43,500 nt of DNA. Source: Chrysomallon squamiferum (lineage: Eukaryota > Mollusca > Gastropoda > Neomphalida > Peltospiridae). The notes below the pieces were generated by a model, which saw only the letters and a list, made by a program, of their open reading frames with translations, did no database searches and was not told the DNA's origin. The stretch lies in NCBI GenBank assembly GCA_012295275.1, contig CM022672.1:22734976-22778475 (forward strand), in the 5' to 3' direction. The position numbers and the translations under genes are program-made. This document shows positions 20,750 through 32,423 of this stretch, piece after piece. Every line of letters starts with the position of its first letter. Position 1 is the stretch's first letter.

Positions 20750-21068
20750 ACTTAACAAAAGCTGGCTCTGATTTTCCAGATGCAGAAACGCTTTTCAAAC
20801 TTGAAGACAACTCTTCTTGGAATATGCATTAAATCACGCCTGAAAATATTTGAAGCTGAGAAATCGAAGATGGATTCAAAAATTGTTGTTAAAAAGAGTT
20901 GTGATAAAGCCCAACAGTAGTTCAGCCCAGGTCCAGGCAGTTTTGGAAATGGGATACTGTATTGAACTCATTGAAAAGGCCATTGATGATCGGAAAAGAA
21001 AAGTTGGTTCTGATTTTCCAGATGCAGTTTCACTTTTCGAAGCAGTTATGGAACTTGAAGAAAATTGA
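20750..21068 (+). pseudogene. B1 tail: collapsed UBA plus a second, intact UBA frame
   Basis: Immediately after the B1 stop, 20760-20820 continues with the end of a UBA (A-G-S-D-F-P-D-A-E-T-L-F). At 20848-20920 the linker is repeated (A-E-K-S-K-M-D-S-K, then K-S-C-D-K-A). A complete UBA follows at 20930-21066 (QAVLEMGYCIELIEKAIDDR...LEEN) and ends in TGA. So the linker-UBA unit of about 200 bp was duplicated in tandem. The first copy was gutted and the second is out of frame with the BIRs. No convincing splice sites rejoin it. Confidence 0.8.
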
Positions 21069-22389
21069 GCTGGCTGGCACGTAGGACCCAGTTAGTATTA
21101 GATTAGTGTCACGTGACATCTCTTAGCCAGTAAAATCTCATTTCTGATATAAAGACGTTGCTAAGAATGATTAATGATACGAAAAAGTTCCTGTTTTGTT
21201 TTCTTTTAAATAAAAAAATAAAAATAAAGGAAGGAGAAATTTAAGTAAAATGCTAACTAATTTTAAATATTTAATATTTAGTAATTAATACTAGAAATTC
21301 TTGAATAGTTGTTTAATTTTGTTCTTTATTTATTTACTTTATATATGTATAATTCCTGAAAATTTCAAAAAATATGTGAAATCACTCAACTGAAAGTTAT
21401 ACGGCAAGAATTCATGATGGTCCATGGAAAACCTAGGCATCCTAAAGAAAGAGCAAACAGTGACATTAAGGACATTCTTAGATGGTAGGTGGTAACACAT
21501 TTTGTCAGTTCGAGAATGTTGAAAACAGAGAAAGTAAGTGTTCTGCATTTGCAGCACTAATGCTTGAACTGGCTTGTTATCATCGAACCTCCCTCAGAAC
21601 ATTCTCCAACAATTGCTGTCAGAGAATGATCTGCTTCCAGCATTTGAAACCAGAATTTATACATATTCTCTAAATTATCAGGAATTTTAATTATTTCCTG
21701 TAAGATATATAAAGTAAATGTAAAAAAACAAAAACTATGTTTTATATGTATACATATATATGTGTGTGTGTGTGTGTGCGAAATAGAAGCATTAGATAAA
21801 TAACATCAATAACCATTTGTAATTTGATTTTCATTTTCAGATAACAGTTTCAGGAAGATGACCTGTTCCTGGTATGGCTTCTGTCCATGAAAGTGCATCT
21901 TACCAGGAAGAAAAAAAACTAAAGGACGACATCCTCAAAGTTTTGTAGGAGAGAAGAAAAGATACTTTTTATGGACACCTGTTCAATTCTGAAAGGTTTT
22001 GTTTCACAGTTACGAATGTTTCTTAAGCTGAAAAATGACAATACAAATATAATTAGTAAGAGTACTGAGTAAATATGATATAATTTAATTGTAGCATTCT
22101 AAACGCTGTGATACTAAAGATTGATATGTAACACGTGATAAATTTTCTAGTCAAGTTAGAAACTGTATATCTCAATTTAATTTAGATTGATTGTTCAAGA
22201 AAAACAACATCAGAGGAATGACACATTTATTTAATTCTGGTGACATTTTAAAAATTAATATTCCAGAACAAAGGATACCTTCATTTAGAAAAATATATTA
22301 GCCATTAATTTGTAATATTCAATGTAAATATGTTGTTTTCAATCAGGTAATGCAGTGGGATTGTTTATTAGTCATCAAATCATTTCAGT
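21069..22389. repeat. 3' flank of B1, homologous to 28226-29543
   Basis: Non-coding DNA that aligns without large gaps with the B2 flank, starting at gagctggctggcacgtagga in both. Short coding-like patches (for example near 21400-21480 and 21550-21670) are conserved in both copies but change frame. There is a short GT run at 21762-21778. No RING signature is seen on either strand. Confidence 0.75.
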
Positions 22390-23297
22390 TGTTATTTTTA
22401 GCTGTTTTCTCAGACAAGGATTCCTTTGTTTATTTTGCTAATTCATTGAAAATATTATACTTGGCATTTATCTCACTTTATATATATATATATACATACT
22501 CATATCCCTAATGTAGCCTGTTAGTATTTAAATAAATTAATATCAGACAGGATGCAATTTTTTGGGGAGTGGTCAATTTTATCTTTGGTTATTAACATTT
22601 TAATTCATCAAAATTTAAAAGAAGTAAATTGATTTTTGTAATGGGAAAGAAATATTGAGTAAATATTACATAATTTCCTTCATTTATTTTATATTATTTA
22701 TTTTAACTAATAATAATAATAATAACAACAATAAATGATTTTTTAAATATGTAAATATGTTTGAAATATATTGTGATAGATTTGTGGTATTAGTGTTTGT
22801 TTATTGTAATCTTATTTGTTTTTTGATTGTTTAATCTCATTTGTATTTTCTCTATCATTATCTTAAGCATCTTTCATTCGTATGCAAATCATCTATGAAC
22901 TGTTATTTTTAGCTGTTTTCTCAGACAAGGATTCCTTTGTTTATTTTGCTAATTCATTGAAAATATTATACTTGGCATTTATCTCACTTTATATATATAT
23001 ATATACATACTCATATCCCTAATGTAGCCTGTTAGTATTTAAATAAATTAATATCAGACAGGATGCAATTTTTTGGGGAGTGGTCAATTTTATCTTTGGT
23101 TATTAACATTTTAATTCATCAAAATTTAAAAGAAGTAAATTGATTTTTGTAATGGGAAAGAAATATTGAGTAAATATTACATAATTTCCTTCATTTATTT
23201 TATATTATTTATTTTAACTAATAATAATAATAATAACAACAATAAATGATTTTTTAAATATGTAAATATGTTTGAAATATATTGTGATAGATTTGTT
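22390..23297. repeat. Two identical ~396-bp direct repeats, 511 bp apart
   Basis: 22390-22785 and 22901-23296 read the same base for base as far as I can follow, including a 15-bp (TA)n and an (AAT)n tract. A 115-bp spacer separates them. The homologous pair in the B2 flank (about 29543-29936 and 30049-30440) is clearly diverged between copies. Confidence 0.85.
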
Positions 23298-23913
23298 GTT
23301 TTAACTATGCAGATATGTGTCTCTGTGTTTGTTTTGTCTTATAAACAGTTTTAAAAAAAATAGTATAAAAATATTTTATAAAAATTTGTCAATGCATAGT
23401 ATTATGAATAAAATATAAACACTTATTTTGATTTGTTTTCTTATAGTAAAATGATCTTTAGCTACTCATTAAATATCTATTAATTCATTTTTTTTAATTT
23501 AGTTTTCAGCTATCCACCATACTCTGAATGAAAGATCAACCCAGACTTGAAAGCATCTGTAGATAATTGGTAAAAAATCATTGTTTAAGATTTATGACAT
23601 GAACATACCATTATCACTTAATTTATTTTATCTCAAGATCTTAATTCATTGATTTAAACACAATACTCCATGGTTTAGACAAATATGTCTGTAGATTTCT
23701 ATCAATTATGGACTTAGAAGCTACAATGAAGAGTCCTAGGGGTATGAAATATATTTTAGGTTTTGAACTGCTGTATCCCAAAATTATTTAAAATATATTT
23801 GTCAATAGTTACATCTTATATATTTATTTCATTTATGATTTTTTTTATAAAGCAAGTCTGTAGATTTTATTACCATGATAGATTCAAATATATACATATC
23901 TATGGATATAGAT

Positions 23914-23917
<4 letters not shown>

Positions 23918-23963
<46 letters not shown>
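23918..23963. repeat. (CA)n microsatellite
   Basis: A perfect dinucleotide run of about 23 units. Confidence 0.97.
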
Positions 23964-23965
<2 letters not shown>

Positions 23966-26051
23966 ACCACTGAGACTGTATTATGTGACTAGCTGCCATG
24001 TTTTTTTAACTGAATTTTGGTATATTTTTAAGATTGAAACATTTATTTTTAGCATGACCAATGTTAAATGTAAATATTTAAATAAGAAACAAAACAAAAA
24101 ACAACACTTTTTTATGTGTATTTTTTTAAAGTTTTTCCATCATTGAAATGAAAAAAACTTGTGTTGTAATATAAAATATTCTAAATCTTTTTTTCATTTT
24201 TTTATACTTATTTTGTTGAATATTTTTATGCTTTGATTTTGTCTTTGTAGGCAAACAAAAGAGCGGATGTATTGAAATTGTCTGCAACTTGTAAATAACA
24301 ACAATTTTCCAAAGTATTTGCCACTACATACCAGTATCGAGTATGAATGTCAAGACATCAAAAGATTACTCTTCTACAGAAACTGCTGAAGACAGCTATA
24401 ATAGTGATGTCTTCATTTTTCAAATTATTATTGTCAATAAGAACGTTTTTATATCGGTCAAAAGATTTAGTCGCAGATAAAAATATAGATTAAAAAAAAA
24501 TGTTCATTTATTAATGCAAAATAAACTGACAAATATATTGCATTTCAAAACTGTTAACCACTTTAAAAAAATAAATAAATATATTTTTTTAACATTATAA
24601 TGAATTTCAAAATATAAACAATTAATTTGCACAATCTTGTTTAGTAAAATGTTTTTTTTATAAAGACTGTAATTAAATATCCATTAATGAATTAATTTTT
24701 TTTTTTTTGGCCTGTGTTCAACATACCCTGAATAAAAGAGTTGTCGGTCTTGAATGAATAACGGTTTTATTCCCCACCCCACCCCAATCAGTAATTTTGA
24801 TATTATTCTGCAGGTGAACTTAAGAAATTCGTGCACTGCCGCTTTATGTCAAGTGGCTTTTACACAATAAATACGGAATTTATTTTCCATTTAAATATCT
24901 ATTAAGCATAACCGATCTATTTTGTTTTTCAACATTTTATGGTCAATTTTACCTCTTTCCCTGTTTCGGATTTTCAATTCTTTGTTTATGCGAAATGCCC
25001 TAAACATAATAGACTGATATATAAACATTATCACTGACCAGACATAATGGTAAGTGTGTTGGATTCAGATAATCATCGCAAAGCATCGTATGAAATTTAT
25101 CATACTTGGAGAGCTTAGCCTCTGACATCCATACGTTTACACAATGAAGTTTTTCAAGCAGTCTATAGAACATAGAAAAATGTGTGTTGCAGATTGCTGT
25201 GCTGATTTCAAATACCAGTATACAATTCTAAAACATATCGCTTTATTTCGCTATCAATATTTTAAAACGTGATAAGTTTATAAGATGGTCCTTAATAATT
25301 AGGATAATATTTCTTAATGGTTTTCTTTCTTGTCGAGTTTCTCCTTTGATTAGTTGTACCGCTTTCAGTTGACATTTAGCTGTTCAGATATCCTCTATGG
25401 ATTAGTTGAACGGATGGTATGAAATACAATACCCGTAATTGTAATGACAATGATAATGACAATGACAATGATAATTACTTTCTTGTCATAAACTGTAGGT
25501 TTACACTACAGAGAAGATTGTATTACACCTATATAATAACTAAATTAAAAAGCACAAGTTTAACGTTGAGGATATACTCTCTCACATATAGTTCTTATTA
25601 TCAAACATAGCTTTTTCAATACAAATATATTTTTACTTTTAAATTATTATATGAAATTATATTTGGATGTCTGATATATTTGTCTCATTATACCTTTTCT
25701 CGCACTTAATAAAATAGGATCATTACATTCAAATATATAGACTGTAACAGACTGTATATGTTCATAATCCATTTATAATCCTATTCTGCACATTACCTGA
25801 TTTTTAAAGCTAATTTCTTGATTCTTTGAAAGCACAGCAAGTGAAATATATCGAGTAACTAAAACAATATTTTTAGAAATATAGGTTATTAATTACCTAC
25901 ACATAACCAAGAATGTGTAAAATCAAGTAACAGTAAATAAATAAATATTCCTTTTGACGACATGCTTCGCTATTTTATGTTTTAATAATTCTGATAAGCA
26001 TTTATATATCAAGAATAACTACGTGAAGCAGTTTATAATAAATAAGCTACA

Positions 26052-26053
<2 letters not shown>

Positions 26054-26097
<44 letters not shown>
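26054..26097. repeat. (GT)n microsatellite
   Basis: A perfect dinucleotide run of about 22 units. Confidence 0.97.
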
Positions 26098-26099
<2 letters not shown>

Positions 26100-27286
26100 A
26101 TTTATTTATCGCGTTTTAATCATATATAGCTCTTCTTTATTACTTAAACTTTCAATTATTATAGACGAGGTTTTAATTTCTTTTATAAATTATCAACGCT
26201 TATTGTGGCTAATGAACACATCCGAGAAATGAGAAATGAATCGAAATATCAAGCGCTAGAAAATAATAGTACTGCAACATTATTAAATAACCTTTATATT
26301 CATCAACTATTATGAAAATACTTAACAAAAAGTTTAGTTAATTTCCGTATTAAACGTTGGATGTATTAAAGCCTACGTTTACAAAATTTAGAACCGACAA
26401 AATACCATCAGGCTCACTTGATTTTCTGAAGAGTCGTAATGAAAAAGTTTGTACAAGTAATTTAAAACACATGCTTCAAAATTAAATTTTCTTTGGTAAT
26501 TTTCTTGACATGTCATGATTTATGTTTTTCTTCTTGTATGTGTCTTGATTTAGTCTGCTTTGCCTTTGTAGTGAATGCAAATACAGTCATGCAGTAGCAA
26601 AATCAGTTACAATATTACGTATACACCGATATCTAATAATTAAATACAATAAAAGAAGACTAATTTGGCATTATTTCATTAACTTAATTCACTTACACTT
26701 AATAACATCTTGAAATAAATAAATAAATAAAAGAAAATAATGTATATAACCTATCATGATTATATCATTAGATAACTAAACAAAGAAAATACTTCTTTAT
26801 CATTGTCGAAATAGTTTTCGAATCATAATGTGTTCAAATATACCTCATGTTGTTCATGCATAGGGTAAAAATTGCCAGGATACTTTTATCTGTCTTTGTA
26901 AATAAAATAAAAATAAATAAAATAATAAAATAATAAAATAACAAAATAAAATAAAATGAAATGAAATTAATTAATGAATTAATTAAATAATAATAAATAC
27001 AAATTAACGGTAATATTTACAAAAAGTGCTTACATATTATCAGTAATAATATAATCGATGTTTATCTAATCACAAAGTAAACTGCTCTATTCTGGTTGCA
27101 TACGTCCTCTCTAAAAAAAGAAATGAGCTGGCTATATTTCCGTCATATCTATTTGTATGCGACGAACGGCTATTGAGGATCTTTATCATGTGTACTTATT
27201 AGTTGTGCAAAATTGTAGCTGACGCTATAAACTAAACCTAATGATAAGAACCGAACAGTTTGAAATAGTTTCTCGAAATTAACAAA

Positions 27287-28225
27287 ATGTCTTCTTTACC
27301 CAATTCCGATATTCAAACTGATTCAGTAGCAGTGAATTCAGTCCCAAGTGTACTTTTTTATCATGGAAATCGTATCCATGAAGCTGAAATGTTAAGTAAA
27401 AGATTAGTGACATTCAAAAATTACAAAGGCAAGAAAAGTCCTCTGCAACTGGCAATGGCTGGATTTGTGTACACAGGTACGTCTGATAAGGTTGTTTGCG
27501 AATCCTGTGGTATCAGGTTGTTCAACTGGACTGGTGAAGAGGACCCTTTGCAAGAACACAGAAAACATGCATCTGGTTGTAGTTTCATTACAGCAATATT
27601 TTCGACAACCGGAGATTCAGGATATAATAAATCGGATTCTACTTCTAGTAGTACTCCAAAATACAGGGATTATGAGAGCTATGAAAAAAGGTTGGAAAGC
27701 TTCATTGGATGGCCGCTCGTATCGCCCTTGCAGAAGCCCAGTATTTTGGCTCGTTCTGGATTTTTCTACATAGGATCGGCTGATCGCGCAAGATGTTTTC
27801 ATTGTGGACTAACCTTGCGCGATTGGGACGATGATGATTTTCCGCCAGTTGTTCACAAACAATGGGCTACGAACTGTGAATTTGCTGACAAACTGGACAT
27901 TGATAAAATAAGGAAAATTGTTGAAGTTGAGAAATCGAACATGGACTCGAAAAATAAAACGAATGATGTTGAAAAGAGTTGTGATAAATCCGACACCAGT
28001 TCTTTTGTGAAACCTGTGAACAGCGTTGTGGCTCAAGCAACAACAACCTCCGATAGCTCGAGCAGTAATTACCCCCATAGCCCAGCGATCCAGGCAGTTT
28101 TGGATATGGGATGCTCTATTGAACTTATTCAAAAGGCTATTGATGATCGGAAAAGAAAAGTTGGTTCTGATTTTCCAGACGCAGTTTCACTTTGCGAAGC
28201 AGTTTTGGAACTTGAAGAAACCTGA
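27287..28225 (+). CDS. IAP copy B2: intronless BIR-BIR-UBA protein lacking RING
   Basis: A 312-residue single-exon frame. BIR1 at about 33-102 has zinc ligands C71, C74, H91, C98. BIR2 at about 134-201 has C170, C173, H190, C197. A serine/threonine-rich linker follows, then a UBA at about 266-311 (QAVLDMGCSIELIQKAIDDR). In XIAP-BIR3 numbering terms, BIR2 retains the groove residues (W180, D184, W193); BIR1 has W81 and E85 but H94 in place of the second Trp. The frame ends in TGA just where A1 and A2 have a splice donor. Here and in B1 about 20 extra bases containing the stop (gagctggctggcacgtagga) separate the last UBA codon from the remnant donor-like gttagtatta. The RING exon therefore appears disconnected. 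Known family role: caspase/IBM-peptide binding and ubiquitin binding. Inferred role: a non-ligase IAP, possibly a decoy or scaffold. The frame is long and conserved with B1, so I think it is a real gene. Confidence 0.88.
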   Translation: MSSLPNSDIQTDSVAVNSVPSVLFYHGNRIHEAEMLSKRLVTFKNYKGKKSPLQLAMAGFVYTGTSDKVVCESCGIRLFNWTGEEDPLQEHRKHASGCSFITAIFSTTGDSGYNKSDSTSSSTPKYRDYESYEKRLESFIGWPLVSPLQKPSILARSGFFYIGSADRARCFHCGLTLRDWDDDDFPPVVHKQWATNCEFADKLDIDKIRKIVEVEKSNMDSKNKTNDVEKSCDKSDTSSFVKPVNSVVAQATTTSDSSSSNYPHSPAIQAVLDMGCSIELIQKAIDDRKRKVGSDFPDAVSLCEAVLELEET

Positions 28226-30640
28226 GCTGGCTGGCACGTAGGACCCTGTTAGTATTAGATTAGTGTCACGTGACATTATCCCTTAGCTAGTAAAATCTCA
28301 TTTCTGATACAAAGACGATGCTAAGAATGATTAATGATATGAAAAAGTTCCATGTTTTTAAAAAGAAAAACGAAAAAGAAAAGAAATGATTAACTTATGT
28401 AAAATGCTAATTTAAAATATTTAATATTTAGTAATTAAATTCTAGTAACGCTTTAATTGTTGTTGAATTTTGTTCTTTATTTATTTACTTTATATATGTT
28501 ATAGGAATATGTATAATTCCTGAAATTTTCAAATAATATGTGAAATCAGTGAACTGAAAGTTATACGGCCAGAATTCATGATGGTCCATGGAAAAACTAG
28601 GCATCCTAAAGAAAGAGCAAACAGTGACACTCAGGAAATGCTTATTTGATGGTTAGATGGTAACACATCTTGTCAGTTCGAGAATGTTGAAAACAGAGAA
28701 ATTAAGTGTTCTGCATTTGCAGCACTGATGCTTGGACTGGCTTCTTATCATCTAACCTCCCTCAGGACATTCTCCAACGATTGCAGTCAGAGAATGATCT
28801 ACTTTCAGCATTTGAAATCAGAATTTATACATATTCTCTAAATTATCAGGAAATTTTATTATTTCCTGTAAGATATATATAAAGTAAATGTATAAAAGAA
28901 AGAAAAAAAAAGATGTTTGGTATATATGTGAAATAGAAGAATTAGATAAACAAAATCAATAACCATTTATAATTTGATTTTCGTTTTCAGATGACAGTTT
29001 CAGGAAGATGAGCTGTTCCTGATATGGCTTCTGTCCATGAAAGTGCATCTTACCAGGAAGAAAAAAAAACTACAGGACGACATCCTAAAAGTTTTGTAGG
29101 AGAGAAGAAAAGATACTTTTTATGGACACCTGTTTAATTCTGAAAGGTTTTGTTTCACAGTTACGGATGTTTCTTAAGCTGAAAAATGACAATACAAATA
29201 TAATTAGTAAGAGTACTGAGTAAATATGATATAATTTAAATTGTAGCATTCTAAATGGTGTGATCCTAAAAATTAATATGTAACACGTGATAAATTTTCA
29301 AGTCAAGTTAGAAACTATATATCTCAATTTAGTTTAGATTGTTTGTTGAAGAAAAACAACATCAAAGGAATGACACATTTATTTAATTCTGATGACATTT
29401 TAAAAATTAATATTCCAGAACAAAGGATACCTTCATTTAGAAAAATATATTAGCCATTAATTTGTAATATTCAATGTAAATATGTTGTTGTTAATCAGGT
29501 AATGCAGTGGGATTGTTTATTAGTCATCAAATCATTTCAGTTGTTATTTTTGTTATCTCAGAGAAGGATTGATTTGTTAATTTTGCTAATTCATTGAAAA
29601 TATTATACTTGGCATTTATCTCACTTTATATATATATATACATACTCATATCCCTAATGTAGCCTGTTAGTATTTAAATAAATAAATATCAAACAGGATT
29701 CAATTTTTTGGGGAGTGGTCAATTCTATCTTTGGTTATTAACATTTTAATTCATCAAAATTTAAAAGAAGTAAATTGATTTTTGTAATGGGAAAGAAATA
29801 TTGAGTAAATATTACATAATGTCCTTCATTTATTTTATATTATTTATTTTAAATAATAATAATAATAATAATAACAATAAATGCATTTTTAAATATGTAA
29901 ATATGTTTGAAATATATTGTGATAGATTTGTGGTATTAGTGTTTGTTTATTGTAATCTTATTTGTTTTTTGATTGTTTAATCTCATTTGTATTTTCTCTA
30001 TCATTATCTTAAGCATCTTTCATTCGTATGCAAATCATCTATGAACTGTTATTCTTAGCTGTTTTCTCAGACAAGGATTCCTTTGTTTATTTTGCTAATT
30101 CATTGAAAATATTATACTTGGTATTTCTCTCACTTTATCTCATATATATATATATAATCATATCATTAATGTGCCGTGTTAGTGTTTAATCTTAATATCA
30201 AACAGGATACATTTTCTTTGGGAGTGGTTAGTATTAGCTTTGGTTATTAACATTATAATTCATAATTTAAAGGAAATATATTGATTTTTGTAATGATAAA
30301 GAAATACTGAGTAAAAATAATTTCCTTCATTTTTCTTATTTTATTTATTTTAAATAATAATAATAATAATAATAAATGTTATGATACAAATTAAATGCAT
30401 CTTTATATATGTAAATATGTTTGAAATATATTATAATAAATGTGTACTAATAGTGTTTGTTTATTGTAATTTTATTTATTGTTTTTAGTTGTTGTTTTTT
30501 ATCTTATTTGTATTTTCACTAACATTGTCTTAATTATCTTTCATTTGTATGCAGAACATCTATAAACTAAATATAACTATGTATTTAATGCTTTTAAATT
30601 ATCAATGTATGATGAGTTTATAAATAAAGGTTTCAAATAA
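28226..30640. repeat. 3' flank of B2, homologous to the B1 flank
   Basis: Aligns with 21069-23340. It contains two diverged ~510-bp units (starting near 29543 and 30049) that correspond to the two identical repeats in the B1 flank. No gene is visible. Confidence 0.75.
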
Positions 30641-31640
30641 TACTGTATATATATATATATATGTATATTTTATTTACTTATTTATTTAGTTTATTCATCT
30701 TTCATAAACAACTGTGATAACGGTATCAAAGCAGTGACAATGAGACATCAGGAAATCTATAAAGAAAGCAAGAATTAATAATGAAACTAATCTGACTATT
30801 ATAAATCTAAGAATTAATAATGAAACTAATCTGACTATTATAAATCTAAGAATTAATAAATATCCTGGTGGTTTTCTAGTACTTGTTAGTTTGTAATAGT
30901 TTTACAAAATGTATGTTGGAGTTTGAAGTGTTAATTAGTTTTTTTTTACTGATTACTGATACAGACATTTTATTTTAGACAATAAAACTTTTTCTCTTTG
31001 TTTATTTAGTATTGTTTATTGAATATTTTAAACCTGATATTTAATGCTCAAGTCTGTAATTTTTAATGACTGAAAGAATACATGGGTCATTGTTTTAGAC
31101 CTGTCATCCTGAGCATCTGGTCATAGATTTGACTGATTAAAGAGTTTTCCCATTCCAGCTCATGCTCCACGACAAAGTGGTCAGAGATCATTTAAAAGAG
31201 CCCTAATTAAAAAATGAAGTAATCAGATTATTATGCTTTATAGAAAAATATTACACTGTGTTTTGAGTATAATTTAGTGTAACAGTAGGAACATATTCTA
31301 TTTACATGTACATTCTTATTGTGTTTGCAGTTATGGTTAACGCCTGAAGATAAATGGACTGTTATTTTATTTATCATTTTCTGCAAGAAAATCAAACTTT
31401 CAATAAACGTAATGATGAATTATAATTCAATGAAAGTTATTTCTAAGTCTTGTTCCACCATTTTGCAAACTATGTTGTTGTAACTGTAAAAAATGAGGAG
31501 AGAAAAACACTTCATTAAGATCCATCTGAAGGATTTGTGCTTTGATTTTGTTTATGTTGACAAAAACAGTCAAAAGGTGAGAGAGGTGATATTGTTAGAG
31601 TTGTGGCCAATGACAAAACGGAGATTTGTGTCTTTATTAT
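30641..31640. other. B2-specific segment absent from the B1 flank
   Basis: About 1 kb with no counterpart at the matching point of the B1 flank (near 23340). It was either inserted in the B2 unit or deleted from B1. It contains a 39-bp tandem repeat. No gene is recognised. Confidence 0.5.
30770..30859. repeat. 39-bp tandem repeat, 2.3 perfect copies
   Basis: Units begin at 30770, 30809 and 30848 with aagaattaat and are identical where they overlap. Confidence 0.9.
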
Positions 31641-32127
31641 TACAAAGAGTTATTTAAACAAAATAGTATAAAATTATAGATTATAAAAGAAATTGTTAAT
31701 GGAGACATAAATTTTTTATAGACAGTTAAAAAAAATAATAATAATAAACAATAATAATATAATTTTAAAAAAGTAAATAAATAAATAAAAACTATTGCAA
31801 TATGAATAACATATGGACAATTAGATTACAATCAAATGACATTATATGTGGTAAATACACTTAATTTAAAAGTTACTGTGCAATATTTTATTATTATTAT
31901 TATTTTTTTTTTTTTTTTTATAGTAAAATGATCTTTAGCTACTCATTAAACATCCATTAATTCATTTGTTAATTTGGTTTTCAGCTATCCACCTTACCCT
32001 GAATAACAAGAAAAACCCAGACTTGAAACCATCTGTAGATAACTGGTAAATCAGTATTTAAGATTTATGACATGAACATACCATTATCACGTGTTTTGTT
32101 TAAACACAAATACTCCATGGTTTAGAC
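31641..32127. other. Non-coding spacer homologous to the B1 flank
   Basis: 31918-32127 matches 23440-23690, including ttttcagctatccacc and ccatggtttagac. Otherwise AT-rich simple sequence. Confidence 0.65.
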
Positions 32128-32423
32128 CAGGTATGGGCGACCTTTTTCGAGAAGCGGGCCACATGACACATTGACTCTTCCTCAAGTACTAATTTAGGCG
32201 ATTTTGTGTTTTTACGTAGAGTTTATTTTAAGATATTTTTCATTTTCATTTACTTCAGGAACTGTTATAATTAAAAAAAAAAAAAAATCATTTGTTTAGT
32301 ATATTAGTAGATATACAAGTAGAATCATTTTATAGAATTTGAACTAACGTTATTTTCCTTGTGAAATTAGGCGGGCCACTCAGAAAGCCGCGCGGGCCGC
32401 ATGGGGGCTGCTGTTTGCCTCTG
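32128..32423. mobile_element. hAT-like non-autonomous element inserted in the B2 flank
   Basis: It begins CAGGTATGGGCGACCTTTTT and contains agaagcgggccacatg. It ends in gcgggccgcatgggggctgc followed by tgtttgcctctg, the familiar CAGGGGTGGGCAAAC/GGGCCGC end structure of hAT MITEs. The homologous site in the B1 flank (23675-23700) reads ccatggtttagac straight into aaatatgtctg, i.e. without the element. No matching 8-bp target-site duplication is seen, and about 230 bp of flank is missing on the right side. Confidence 0.75.

Larger units (their letters stand above)
23298..27286. other. Rest of the B1-B2 spacer
   Basis: Non-coding. 23440-23700 and 23960-24480 align with 31918-32127 and 32450-33010; 24990-26600 aligns with 33040-34250. 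26640-27060 resembles the region upstream of B3 (34220-34480). It contains (CA)n at 23918-23963 and (GT)n at 26054-26097. A diverged internal duplicate of 23440-23560 lies at 24640-24770. No gene, RNA gene or RING exon is seen. Confidence 0.65.

Noticed and set aside
20146-20810. Minus-strand and alternate plus-strand frames inside B1 (and the same inside B2)
   Set aside because: Shadows of the BIR coding frame. Only the plus-strand frame at 20000 contains the zinc motifs.
21350-21670. Coding-like patches downstream of B1, conserved downstream of B2
   Set aside because: The conserved pieces need three different frames within 300 bp and contain stops in both copies. Shared non-coding flank explains the similarity.
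21069-27286. A missing RING exon for B1 (and 28226-35151 for B2)
   Set aside because: No Cys-x2-Cys...Cys-Gly-His...Cys-Pro-x-Cys pattern was found on the plus strand; the only RING in the window is in B3.
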